NCBI GenBank assembly: GCA_027459645.1 | Contig: DAIDHQ010000030.1 | Coordinates: 62,001-126,000 of the forward strand | DNA from: Vulcanimicrobiota bacterium | Lineage (GTDB): Bacteria; Vulcanimicrobiota; Vulcanimicrobiia; Vulcanimicrobiales; Vulcanimicrobiaceae | Direction of reading: 5' to 3' | DNA: 64,000 bases | Shown: positions 17,543 through 26,160 of the stretch, piece by piece | How positions within the stretch are numbered: the stretch's first letter is position 1 | Layout: each line of letters starts with the position of its first letter | Notes under the pieces: model-generated | Seen by the model: the letters and a program-made list of their open reading frames with translations, nothing else | What the model was told of the DNA's origin: nothing | The model's database searches: none | Program-made: the position numbers and the translations under genes

Positions 17543-18312
17543 CTCTCACCATCGCCGGCCGTCGCCTGGAAGTGGCAACGATCCCGGCCGCCTGTCCTCA
17601 GGCACCCGTGCTCGTGTTCTTGCACGAGGGGCTGGGATCGGTCGACCTGTGGCGCGGATTCCCGCAAGCGCTCGCGCAGCGCTCGGGTTTTGGCGCGGTC
17701 GTCTATTCACGCTACGGGAACGGGTTTTCCGAGGTGCTACAGGAGCCGCGCCGCGTGGAATACATGCACGATGAAGCGCTTGTCGCGCTTCCGGAGCTGT
17801 TGAGCGCGCTCGGCATAGAACGGCCGGTATTGGTCGGGCACAGCGACGGCGCGTCGATCGCGCTCATTTTCGCGGGAGCCTTTCCAGGCCGCGTCCGCGC
17901 CCTCGTCCTGGAAGCGCCGCACGTCTTGGTCGAAGAGCTCTCGGTACGAAGCATCGCTCAGATCGCGGAAACGTACGCGCGCACGAACTTGCGCGAGCGC
18001 ATGCAGAAATATCACGCCGATGCCGAGGCGACGTTTCGAGGTTGGAACGACATCTGGCTGAATCCGGAGTTCAGGGCGTGGTCGATCCTCGAGTCGTTAC
18101 CGTCGATCTTGGCGCCGGCGTTCGTGGTGCAAGGCGCCGGCGACGAATATGGCACGCTCGCGCAGCTCGACGAGATCGCTCGGCGCAGCGGCGGCCGCGT
18201 CGACAGACTGATCCTCGATGCCTGCGGTCACTCGCCCCACCTAGACCGTCGGGATATCGTCGAACCGGCAGCGGCAGCATGGCTCGCCGCCGCGCTTGAA
18301 GAACGGGTTTAG
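17530..18312 (+). CDS. Alpha/beta hydrolase
   Basis: 260 residues. The fold is clear: oxyanion strand VLVFLHEGLGSVD, nucleophile elbow VLVGHSDGASIAL (Ser near residue 105), acid in VQGAGDEYGT and His in LDACGHSPHLD near the C-terminus. Cytosolic, with no signal peptide. It resembles carboxylesterase / C-C hydrolase-like members, but the substrate cannot be read from the sequence. GTG 17530 is chosen because the first strand (TLTIAGRRLEVATIPA) begins immediately after it. It ends 23 bp before the sensor kinase gene. Confidence 0.88.
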   Translation: MQRGTLTIAGRRLEVATIPAACPQAPVLVFLHEGLGSVDLWRGFPQALAQRSGFGAVVYSRYGNGFSEVLQEPRRVEYMHDEALVALPELLSALGIERPVLVGHSDGASIALIFAGAFPGRVRALVLEAPHVLVEELSVRSIAQIAETYARTNLRERMQKYHADAEATFRGWNDIWLNPEFRAWSILESLPSILAPAFVVQGAGDEYGTLAQLDEIARRSGGRVDRLILDACGHSPHLDRRDIVEPAAAAWLAAALEERV

Positions 18313-18335
18313 ACTGCCGAAAGGGGGCTTCCTCA

Positions 18336-20255
18336 ATGGCGGACACCTCGGTCTTGCGTCCCGATCTTTCGCTCGTACTCGAGCGCATTACCGACGGATT
18401 CTTTGCGCTCGACGGCGAGTGGAACATCGCGTATATGAACGCGGAAGCGCGCAAGCTGCTTCATGCCGTCGACGACTGCCTGGGACAATCGTGGCTGACC
18501 GCGTTTCCGAAAGCGCGCGGAACCCTCTTCGAACGTGAATACGGTCGCGCCATGCGCGATCAGCAGCCCGTGCAGTTCGTGGAGTATTCTAAAACCGCAA
18601 ACGCGTGGTTCGAAGTCAAGGCCTATCCCTCTCCGGACGGCTTGTCAGTATATTTTCGCGACGTTTCGTCGCGCATCGAAGCGCAACGTGAGATCGAACG
18701 CAACGCGCGCCGCCAGCAGGCGCTGATCGACTTCGGCCGCGGCGCGCTTGGAGGCGTATCGCTGCATCAGCTCTTTCTCGATGCGATGGATCTGCTGCGC
18801 GAGGTGCTGGAGGCGCCGATCGTTGAAATCCACGAATACGATCGCGAAAGCGAACGCTTCACGGTGCGTTATGTTTCCGGATGGCCCCCATATGCGATGC
18901 TTAAGACCGTCGAACCGCTGTTGGCGCACGTCGCCTACGTCGTGCGCACCGGGGAACCGTTCGTGTGTCCGGACGTTCGCATTGATTCGCGCGCACGGTC
19001 CCTGGCGCAGTTGGCCAAAACCGACGTCCTATCGTGCTTGACGGTGCCGATTGGCACGCCGTTGGAGCCGATCGGCGCGATTTCGATCTATTTCCCGCAC
19101 ACGCGCACGTACTCGGTCGGCGACGTACGCTTCATGCAGTCCGTCGCGCAGACCGTCGCCGAAAGCGTCAACGCGTTCGAATCCAACCGGCGCATGGCCC
19201 AGGTACTCGAATCGATCCGCGACGCTTTTGTGGCGGTGGACCGCAATCTCGTCATCACCTACGTCAATTCGCAGATGGCGCGCTACTTCGACGTGAAACC
19301 GGAAGACGTCGTAGGAAAACCCATCGAGCAGTACATGAAGATGTTCGACGTCACGGGCATGGCGTTACGAAGTTTTAAAGAAGCGCTGGCGCACGAGAGG
19401 CCGGTCACCTACGATCAGGAACTCAACGGACGCTGGTACGAGACGCGCCTCTACCCGTTCTCCAACGGCGTCGCCGCCTATACGCGCGACGTCACGCGGC
19501 GTCGCACCGAAGAGCAGCGCATCCTCGAACTCAACGAGCAATTGGAACGGCGCGTGCAAGAACGCACGAAGCAGCTGGAGGTCGCGAACAAGGAGCTCGA
19601 ATCGTTCTCGTATTCCGTTTCGCACGATTTGCGCGCGCCGCTACGAGCGATCGACGGGTTTTCGCAGGCGCTCTCCGAGGATTACGGCGCGTCGCTCGAC
19701 GAGCGCGGGCAGAACTATCTGCAGCGCGTCCGCAAGGCGGCGCAACGAATGGCCGATTTGATCGACGCGCTGCTGCGCCTGGCCAAGGTTGCGCGGGCGA
19801 CGATCACGATGAGCCGGGTCGACGTGACGGCGGCGGCGTTGACCGTGATCGGCGAACTGCGCGCGGCCGAACCGGAGCGCCAGGTCGAAACCGTGGTCGC
19901 GCCGGGCATGTGGGCCGTCGGGGAGCCGCATTTGGTAGAGGTCGTGCTGCAGAATCTCATCGGTAATGCTTGGAAATTCACTCGGCACACAGCCGCGCCC
20001 CGAATCGAGGTTGGGCGGAACGGGGAAGGAGAGTTCTACGTACGGGACAATGGCGCCGGGTTCGACATGGCCTACGTCAATAAGCTCTTCGGTGCGTTCC
20101 AGCGGCTGCATTCGACCGATGACTATGAGGGGACCGGAATCGGGCTCGCCACGGTGGCGCGGATCGTCCACCGTCACGGGGGATCGATCCGGGCCGAAGG
20201 AGCACTCGAACGGGGGGCGTCGTTCTATTTCACCCTCCCGTCCGCAAAGGAATAA
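18336..20255 (+). CDS. PAS-GAF-PAS sensor histidine kinase
   Basis: 639 residues. PAS at ~8-120 (ITDGFFALDGEWNIAYMNAEA), GAF at ~135-290, second PAS at ~290-390, coiled coil ~395-425, HisKA with phospho-acceptor His430 (SYSVSHDLRAPLRAIDGFS), HATPase_c at ~530-639 with NLIGNAWKF, DNGAGFD and GTGIGLATV. The kinase part is of the phytochrome-like type that pairs with Rcp1-like regulators. Here the bilin-binding PHY module is absent and the GAF shows no obvious chromophore Cys. No transmembrane segment, so it senses a cytoplasmic signal. It is followed 12 bp later by its likely partner. Confidence 0.93.
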   Translation: MADTSVLRPDLSLVLERITDGFFALDGEWNIAYMNAEARKLLHAVDDCLGQSWLTAFPKARGTLFEREYGRAMRDQQPVQFVEYSKTANAWFEVKAYPSPDGLSVYFRDVSSRIEAQREIERNARRQQALIDFGRGALGGVSLHQLFLDAMDLLREVLEAPIVEIHEYDRESERFTVRYVSGWPPYAMLKTVEPLLAHVAYVVRTGEPFVCPDVRIDSRARSLAQLAKTDVLSCLTVPIGTPLEPIGAISIYFPHTRTYSVGDVRFMQSVAQTVAESVNAFESNRRMAQVLESIRDAFVAVDRNLVITYVNSQMARYFDVKPEDVVGKPIEQYMKMFDVTGMALRSFKEALAHERPVTYDQELNGRWYETRLYPFSNGVAAYTRDVTRRRTEEQRILELNEQLERRVQERTKQLEVANKELESFSYSVSHDLRAPLRAIDGFSQALSEDYGASLDERGQNYLQRVRKAAQRMADLIDALLRLAKVARATITMSRVDVTAAALTVIGELRAAEPERQVETVVAPGMWAVGEPHLVEVVLQNLIGNAWKFTRHTAAPRIEVGRNGEGEFYVRDNGAGFDMAYVNKLFGAFQRLHSTDDYEGTGIGLATVARIVHRHGGSIRAEGALERGASFYFTLPSAKE

Positions 20256-20267
20256 CGAAAACAATAG

Positions 20268-20717
20268 ATGTCCAAACCATATATACTGCTGGTCGAGGAC
20301 AATCCCGATGACGTCGAGCTGACGCAGCGGGCCTTTGCAAAAAATCACATTGCGAACGACGTCGTCGTCTTACGAGACGGTGCCGAGGCATGCGACTTTC
20401 TCTTCGACAATTCGAAGGCGCGAAACGGGCGCGCTTTGCCGCAGGTGATCTTGCTCGATTTGAAACTGCCGAAGATTTCGGGCCTCGAAGTGCTCGAACG
20501 CATCCGTGCCGATGCCGAGACGCGCTTGATTCCGACCGTTATTCTGACGTCGAGCAAACAGGAAGAAGATCTGCTCGAAGGCTATAGGCTCGGCGTCAAC
20601 AGCTATGTCCGCAAGCCCGTCGATTTCAACGAATTCGTCGAGGCGGTCCGGCAAGTGGGATTGTACTGGCTGGTGCTCAACGAGCCGCCACCCGGGGTCG
20701 GCGGAGGGGGCATGTAA
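20268..20717 (+). CDS. Rcp1-like single-domain response regulator
   Basis: 149 residues, receiver domain only. Acidic pocket EDNPDD near the N-terminus, phospho-acceptor Asp64 in VILLDLKLPKISGLEV, switch Thr/Ser in VILTSSKQEED and Lys in YVRKPVDFNEF. The N-terminal EDNPDDxELTxRA form is typical of Rcp1-type regulators paired with phytochrome-like kinases. It has no output domain, so it probably passes phosphate on or acts by protein contact, perhaps with the multidomain protein encoded next. A short Gly/Pro tail is present. Confidence 0.93.
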   Translation: MSKPYILLVEDNPDDVELTQRAFAKNHIANDVVVLRDGAEACDFLFDNSKARNGRALPQVILLDLKLPKISGLEVLERIRADAETRLIPTVILTSSKQEEDLLEGYRLGVNSYVRKPVDFNEFVEAVRQVGLYWLVLNEPPPGVGGGGM

Positions 20718-20733
20718 TGGCGGAACGCTGCTG

Positions 20734-22797
20734 ATGCGGCTCCGTGTGCTCTGCGTTGACGATTCCGCCGACGATGCGGAGCTGAATCTGCTCGCGCTTC
20801 AACGCCACGGTTTTGCGGTCGAAAGCGTTCGCGTCGATACCCGCGACGATGCCATTGCGGCCATGACGGGCCAGACGTGGGATTTGATCCTGTGCGATTA
20901 CTCGATGCCCGCGTTCAGTGCTCCCGACATGCTGCAGTTGCTCAAAGGGACCGACATGGACGTGCCGTGTTTGATCGTCTCGGGCGCAATCGGCGAAGAG
21001 GCTGCGGTCGAAACGATCCGCCTTGGCGCCTACGACTATATCTTCAAGAACAATCTCAAGCGCCTGGGACCCGCGGCGGAACGGGCGCTGCGCGACGCCG
21101 AACTGCGGCGCGCCCGAGCGCTGATGGAAGTGCAGCTGCGCGAGCGCGAAACGCGGCTGCGTCTGCTCTTCGAACAACTCCCGGCCCTCGTGATTTCGTG
21201 CGATACCAGTTTGACGGTGACGTCGGTCGAAGGCGCGCAACTCGCGCAGGTGCCCGACGATCCGGCCTCGCTCATCGGCATGCACGTTGCCAGCTCTGCG
21301 CTTCTCGCGGATGAATCGCGCTTCCCGATCCGTCACGCGCACCTGCAAGCGCTTCAAGGCGGCGCCGCGGAGTACGAGATGATCTGGGGCGGCAAGACGT
21401 TTCGCGGTCACGTCGAGCCGCTGCGCGACGTCGACGCCCGCATCGTCGGCACGATCGCGGTCGCGTTCGATATCACCGAGCGCAAGATCGCCGAACAGCG
21501 CATTGCGTATTTCGCGCAGTACGACCCGCTGACCGATCTTCCCAACCGCGCGCTCTTCGAAGACCGTCTCTCGCAAGCGATCGTTATGGCGCAGCGGCAC
21601 CGCAACTCGATCGCGCTCTGCACCTTCGATCTCGACGCGTTCCGCGAGGTGAACGAACTCTACGGCAGTTCGAACGGTGACGAGGTGCTTCGCCAGGTCG
21701 CCGGACGTCTGCGCCGGCTCGTGGACGCGGACGCGACGGTGTCGCGCGTCGGCGAAGATCAATTCATGATCTTGCTCGTCGACATTTCCTCTCAAGCGCA
21801 GGGGCGCGTCTTCCTGGAACGCTTGACGGCGCTGTTCGAAGCGCCGTTTACCGTGGGCGACATCGACGTCTATGTGAACGCGAGCAGCGGGTTGAGCGTC
21901 TTTCCGGACGACGGCGCCGACACGCAGACGTTGATCCGCTCCTCCGAAGCGGCCATGCAGGCGGCAAAGCAGGCCGGCGGGCACGGGTGGCGCGTCTTCG
22001 TTCCCACGATGATCGCGTCGTCGTCGGAACGCCTCTCGCTGAAACGGGATTTACGCGTTGCGGCGAGCGAAGGGCAATACGTTCTGTACTATCAGCCGAT
22101 CTTTCGCTCGCACGACCTGGTGTTCGCGGGATACGAAGCGCTCGTGCGTTGGCAGCATCCGCTGCTCGGTCTGGTGCCGCCCGATCACTTCATTCCGCTC
22201 GCCGAGGAATCCGGCGCGATCGACGAACTGGGTTCGTTCGTGCTGCGCGAAGTGTGCCGGCAGCTCGAGGAATGGGATCGCGCCGGCCTCGACGTTCCAC
22301 GCGTGTGCGTGAACATCTCCGCGCGCCAGTTCGAACGCTCGGGGCTGCGTGAATCGATCGCCTCGGCGCTATCCACGTACAGCATCCAGCCGCAGCGTCT
22401 GGAGCTGGAACTCACCGAGAGTTCGATCATGCGCGACATTTCGGGCGGCATCGCGTTGCTGCACGACCTCAAAGCGCTCGGCGTGCGCCTCTCGGTCGAC
22501 GACTTCGGCACGGGTTACACTAGTTTAAGCTATTTGCGCCGCTTCCCGATCGACGTCCTGAAGATCGACAAGAGCTTCTTACGCGACATGCTCCCCGGTT
22601 CGCAAGACGAAGCAATCGTCAAGGCGATCGTGACGCTCGCGGAAAATCTCGGCCTCGCGTCAATCGCGGAAGGAATCGAGTCGCGCGTGACGCTCGAACA
22701 GATCCGCGCGATCGGCGCATCGGAAGTGCAGGGCTTTTTCCTGGGCGAGCCGAGCCCCGCGAGCGAAGCGCTCAGCTTCGTCGGAGCCGTTCGCTAA
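20734..22797 (+). CDS. REC-PAS-GGDEF-EAL protein, probable c-di-GMP phosphodiesterase
   Basis: 687 residues from ATG 20734 (MRLRVLCVDDSADD), 16 bp after the response-regulator stop. Receiver with Asp55 (LCDYSMP), PAS ~145-255, GGDEF ~265-420, EAL ~435-680. The cyclase signature reads VGEDQF instead of GGDEF/GGEEF, so cyclase activity is probably lost. The phosphodiesterase residues look complete: YEALVRW (Glu468), NISARQF, ELTESSIM, DDFGTGYTSLSYL, LKIDKSF, EGIES. It should therefore lower c-di-GMP under control of the receiver and/or PAS input, downstream of the preceding kinase and regulator. It ends 4 bp into the convergent DUF167 gene. Confidence 0.92.
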   Translation: MRLRVLCVDDSADDAELNLLALQRHGFAVESVRVDTRDDAIAAMTGQTWDLILCDYSMPAFSAPDMLQLLKGTDMDVPCLIVSGAIGEEAAVETIRLGAYDYIFKNNLKRLGPAAERALRDAELRRARALMEVQLRERETRLRLLFEQLPALVISCDTSLTVTSVEGAQLAQVPDDPASLIGMHVASSALLADESRFPIRHAHLQALQGGAAEYEMIWGGKTFRGHVEPLRDVDARIVGTIAVAFDITERKIAEQRIAYFAQYDPLTDLPNRALFEDRLSQAIVMAQRHRNSIALCTFDLDAFREVNELYGSSNGDEVLRQVAGRLRRLVDADATVSRVGEDQFMILLVDISSQAQGRVFLERLTALFEAPFTVGDIDVYVNASSGLSVFPDDGADTQTLIRSSEAAMQAAKQAGGHGWRVFVPTMIASSSERLSLKRDLRVAASEGQYVLYYQPIFRSHDLVFAGYEALVRWQHPLLGLVPPDHFIPLAEESGAIDELGSFVLREVCRQLEEWDRAGLDVPRVCVNISARQFERSGLRESIASALSTYSIQPQRLELELTESSIMRDISGGIALLHDLKALGVRLSVDDFGTGYTSLSYLRRFPIDVLKIDKSFLRDMLPGSQDEAIVKAIVTLAENLGLASIAEGIESRVTLEQIRAIGASEVQGFFLGEPSPASEALSFVGAVR

Positions 22798-23012
22798 GTC
22801 GAAACCTCGAAGACCTTTTCGCGCGAGCGCGCGCCGTGGACGAGCGTCACGCACGACGGCGCGACGCCGAAGTGTTCGGCAAGCGCTCGAGCGCACGCGG
22901 CCGTGGCCGCCCCTTCGATTGCGCGCTCGCGCACCCGAACCACCAATCCGCGGGCGGCGTTCTCGATTCCCGGCCGTTTCGCACCCGGTTTGACCGTTAC
23001 CGAAACGCGCAC
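22794..23012 (-). CDS. DUF167 (YggU-like) protein
   Basis: 72 residues from GTG 23012. The pattern VSVTVKPGAKRPGI ... AIEGAATAACARALAEHFG ... VTLVHGARSREKVFEV is that of the UPF0235/DUF167 family, small alpha/beta proteins of unknown function; length is slightly short of the usual 75-100. Its start shares one base with the stop of the aspartic protease gene, so the two are probably co-translated. It overlaps the EAL gene convergently by 4 bp. Confidence 0.85.
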   Translation of the reverse strand: MRVSVTVKPGAKRPGIENAARGLVVRVRERAIEGAATAACARALAEHFGVAPSCVTLVHGARSREKVFEVST

Positions 23013-24475
23013 TACGGCGTTGGCGAGGGCGTGGGCGTCGGAACGAAGTGCACGGCTTGGGCCGCATAATCGATCACGACGTTGAAGTGTTGCAAGAAGG
23101 CCGCGCCGAGATGGCCGAACGCGGTTCCGTGCAGCGTCTGCGTGGTTCCGATCGTCTGCGAACCCATCGCGATGCCGCCGATGCGTACGTCGGGGATTTT
23201 GCCGATCAACTCCACGCTCGTACCGCCGACGCCCGCGACCGAGCGACTCTCTGTCGCATCGAAGAGCCCGGGATGTGCCTGGTAGAAGCCGTACGCGAGA
23301 TTGATGTTCGACTCATCGCCGGTATCGAGCGCGAGTTGCGTGCCGAGCGACCCGAGCTGCACCATGAGGACGGGAACGAAGTTCTGGAAAACGAGCGGTA
23401 CGCTCGTTCCCCGCTGCGGCACGCGCGCATCGAAAGTGATCTCGTGGTGGATCGGATCGAGGCCGATCGTGGTTGACGCAAGGACGTCGGCCCCGAGGAC
23501 CACGTCGTAGCCGAAACGGTGGATGTCGGTGAGCACGACGTAGTTCGCCGGCGGAAACGTCGCATTTCCCACTTCGAGATTGCCGCCGCGTACCACTTCG
23601 GTGGCGTAATTTCCGAGCCCGCGCACGACGAACGATCCGACCGATGGCGCGTGCAATTGCTCGGCGAGTTCGAGGCTCATGGAAAGCCCGGAGTTTCCGC
23701 TGTCGAGCAGGCAACGCGTCGCGATGCCGCCGAGCGTACACGGGAAGATGGGGATGGAGAGATTGGGATCGGTCGCGACCGGCAAAGGCGCGCCGCGAAA
23801 GACGGGCTTGGGGCCGTGCGGCGGCGTGAATGCGTCGCTCGTCGACGAGCGCGAGTCGTAGCGTTCCAGCACGCTGCCGTTGCGCAGAACGAGGAACGGC
23901 AGGTAAAAGCCGCCGGGAACCGTGCGATAGTCGCGATACTCGATCGTCTGGTCGCCGTTCACGTCGCTCATGTAGCGTACGATGGCCCTGCGCACGTCGA
24001 CGAAAACCTTCATCGGCGTTGCGTCGCCGTTGGTTACCACGAAGGTGTGATAGGAGACGCCGTCGATCGTCGTGATGCCGCGGTCGTCGACGGTCCCCGT
24101 AAACGCGGGATCCAAGAACGCGAGCGACGCGACCGTTCGTTCGGCTCGCAAAAACCGGTCCGGCGAATCGGACTCGGGAAGCGTGGTGCCGTTGATGTTG
24201 ATCGAATAGACGCGCTCGCCGTCGAAATAGGTGCCGCTGCACAGATTCGTTTGGCAGTCGTAGCTCGCAAAACGCACGCCCAGCGCCTCGCTGTGGATGT
24301 CGAAGCTCTCGCGTCCGAAGTCGATGTGCGAGACGGAGGTCAGATTGGAATGCCAGACGGGGCCGCTTCGCTCCCGCATCCGCGCGAACAGCGCGCTCAG
24401 GTCTTCGCCCCGTGCGACGCCGGCCGTCGCAGCCAAGACGGCAAAGATCAACGCAACGCGCGCGGCGAAGAACAT
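23012..24475 (-). CDS. Exported protein with two retropepsin-like aspartic protease lobes
   Basis: 487 residues with a Sec signal peptide (cleavage near GVARGE). Residues ~25-225 form an N-terminal domain with no family assignment. Two pepsin-type half-sites follow: CLLDSGNSGLSMS at about 264 and LALDTGDESNIN at about 378, each with a downstream hydrophobic-hydrophobic-Gly turn (VVLGADVL and HLGAAFLQ). Retropepsins usually dimerise from single lobes, whereas pepsins carry two lobes in one chain. This chain supplies both Asp residues itself. The tail is Pro/Thr-rich. It is expected in the periplasm or at the surface. Confidence 0.8.
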   Translation of the reverse strand: MFFAARVALIFAVLAATAGVARGEDLSALFARMRERSGPVWHSNLTSVSHIDFGRESFDIHSEALGVRFASYDCQTNLCSGTYFDGERVYSININGTTLPESDSPDRFLRAERTVASLAFLDPAFTGTVDDRGITTIDGVSYHTFVVTNGDATPMKVFVDVRRAIVRYMSDVNGDQTIEYRDYRTVPGGFYLPFLVLRNGSVLERYDSRSSTSDAFTPPHGPKPVFRGAPLPVATDPNLSIPIFPCTLGGIATRCLLDSGNSGLSMSLELAEQLHAPSVGSFVVRGLGNYATEVVRGGNLEVGNATFPPANYVVLTDIHRFGYDVVLGADVLASTTIGLDPIHHEITFDARVPQRGTSVPLVFQNFVPVLMVQLGSLGTQLALDTGDESNINLAYGFYQAHPGLFDATESRSVAGVGGTSVELIGKIPDVRIGGIAMGSQTIGTTQTLHGTAFGHLGAAFLQHFNVVIDYAAQAVHFVPTPTPSPTP

Positions 24476-24478
24476 AGT

Positions 24479-24784
24479 ATGAAGTTCGAGTTGCTCGACC
24501 GGTACCTTCTCGACGGCGCGCCTCCAAAAGCCGACGTCGTCAAAACGCTGCTCGCCGGACGTGCCGACGTTCCGGCTGCCGCGCCCTTTTACGAGGGAAT
24601 GCGCATGCTCGGGGCTCGGACGCCCGACCTGACGCTGCTCGCGCTACGCTTGGTCCTGGCCGGAAAACGAGCGGACGACGAATCGGTGGTCGAGCTGCGG
24701 ATCTTGAGCGAGCGCGCCCGGGCGGGCGACCGCTCTGCCCGGCAAGGCTATCTGCGGCTGCTCGGTGACTCGGACGGGGAATAG
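24479..24784 (+). CDS. Small hypothetical protein at the head of the recycling operon
   Basis: 101 residues from ATG 24479, only 3 bp from the divergent protease start at 24475. The sequence is helical and Leu/Ala/Arg-rich (LDRYLLDGAPPKADVVKTLLAG ends at Gly, then EGMRMLGARTPDLTLLALRL), with no signal peptide or membrane segment. No family recognised. Codon use matches its neighbours. It is separated by 39 bp from the next exported gene, so it may or may not share the transcript. Confidence 0.55.
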   Translation: MKFELLDRYLLDGAPPKADVVKTLLAGRADVPAAAPFYEGMRMLGARTPDLTLLALRLVLAGKRADDESVVELRILSERARAGDRSARQGYLRLLGDSDGE

Positions 24785-24823
24785 CCGCCGGGAAACGGAA
24801 AGGGTCGGCATCACGTTCTACCG

Positions 24824-25165
24824 ATGCACATGATCCGAACACTCATCTCCGCCGTGATGCTCGCCGCCGCACTAACTGCGACGCTTCCCGCGCTCGCGCA
24901 ACAGGGAAACGTCTATCGTTCGCTTGAGGCCGGAAGAGCGCGCCCTGCCGGCGTGCTTCACGGAACGATCGCATCGATCGATTATTCGGCGGGCACGCTC
25001 GTGCTCAACAACGGCGCGCGTATCCTCGTGACGCCCAGCACGACGATCTCGTCGGGAAGAGGTTACCGCGCATTTTCGGATCTTCGCCGCGGCCAGCATG
25101 TCGCCGTCGACGTCTCTAAAGTCGACGGAGCGCTCGTCGCGCAGTCCATCATCGTCAGAGAGTGA
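24824..25165 (+). CDS. Small exported protein, DUF5666-like
   Basis: 113 residues (or 111 from ATG 24830) with a Sec signal peptide ending near LPALAQQ. The mature core GVLHGTIASIDYSAGTLVLNNG, ILVTPSTTI and FSDLRRGQHVAVD is the DUF5666-type OB-like pattern seen also at 1018 and 44089. Its stop overlaps the GTG start of the ABC ATPase (GTGA). Function unknown. Confidence 0.72.
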   Translation: MHMIRTLISAVMLAAALTATLPALAQQGNVYRSLEAGRARPAGVLHGTIASIDYSAGTLVLNNGARILVTPSTTISSGRGYRAFSDLRRGQHVAVDVSKVDGALVAQSIIVRE

Positions 25166-26160
25166 CGTTCGGCGCGGGAGCCGCTACGGGGCTCGACGTC
25201 CGCGATCTCACGCTCACCTATCCCCACGCTGCCCAGCCCGCCGTCGACGGCGTCACGTTTTACGTCGCGCCGGGACGAACGCTCTCGCTCGTCGGCCCTT
25301 CGGGTGCCGGAAAGAGCACGATCTTGCGTGCAATCTGCGGCTTGGTGAAACCCGATAGCGGTCAGATTCGATGCGGTGAGCGCGTGCTCGACGGGCTCTC
25401 TCCGCAAGCGCGCCGGACGGCCATGGTCTTTGCCTCCGACGCGCTCGTGCGCACGATGAGCGTGCGCGAGAATCTGGAATTGGTTGCAGGCGCCGCGCGA
25501 GGCCGGGCCTTGGAGCTCGCGCGAGCGCTCGACGTCGCACAGCATCTGGAAAAACGTCCCGCGATGCTTTCCACAGGCGAGCGCCAGCGCGTATCGATTG
25601 CGCGCGCCGTGCTTTCGAATCCCGACGTTCTCTTGTTGGACGAACCGCTCGCACCGCTCGATCCCGATCTGCGGCTGCGCGTGCGCGAGGAGATTCTCAG
25701 CGTGCGCGGGCGCTTTTCCGGCCCAATCGTCTTCGTCACGCACGATCACTCCGATGCAATGGCGGTCGGAGACGATCTCGCGGTGCTCATGGACGGCCGA
25801 ATCGAAGACGCCGGCCATCCGCAACGCGTCTACGACCGGCCGGCGACGCTGCGCGCCGCGCGCTTTCTCGGCGCGCGCCCGATGAACGTCGTCGGCGGAG
25901 CGGCCTTCGGTTCGCCCGAACGATTCGTCGCATTCCGCCCGGAACGCGCGTTCATCGGCGGCGACACGCTCGGCGGGACGGTCGAGCGCATAGAACGGGC
26001 CGGCGCCGACGCGTACGTTCACGTGCGCGCGGGCGACGAAACGGTGGCCGTGCGCGTCCCCGTGGAAGCGATCCCGGCGCCGGGAGCGCGGATATCGGTC
26101 GGCGTGCGCGAAACCGACCGCTGCTATTACGATCGCAACACGGGAGGCCTTGTAGGATGA
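25162..26160 (+). CDS. MalK/UgpC-like ABC transporter ATPase with altered Q-loop
   Basis: 332 residues from GTG 25162. Walker A GPSGAGKST, signature LSTGERQRVSIARA, Walker B DVLLLDEPLAPLD, H-loop VTHDHSD, and a C-terminal TOBE/OB region from ~240 as in carbohydrate importers. Two deviations: the Q-loop Gln expected in MVFQS is Ala (TAMVFASDAL), and the signature is LSTGE rather than LSGGQ. No permease or binding protein is encoded nearby, so it is either a shared sugar-import ATPase (as MsiK is in actinobacteria) or part of a split transporter. Its stop overlaps nagZ (ATGA), tying it to amino-sugar recycling. Confidence 0.88.
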   Translation: MTFGAGAATGLDVRDLTLTYPHAAQPAVDGVTFYVAPGRTLSLVGPSGAGKSTILRAICGLVKPDSGQIRCGERVLDGLSPQARRTAMVFASDALVRTMSVRENLELVAGAARGRALELARALDVAQHLEKRPAMLSTGERQRVSIARAVLSNPDVLLLDEPLAPLDPDLRLRVREEILSVRGRFSGPIVFVTHDHSDAMAVGDDLAVLMDGRIEDAGHPQRVYDRPATLRAARFLGARPMNVVGGAAFGSPERFVAFRPERAFIGGDTLGGTVERIERAGADAYVHVRAGDETVAVRVPVEAIPAPGARISVGVRETDRCYYDRNTGGLVG

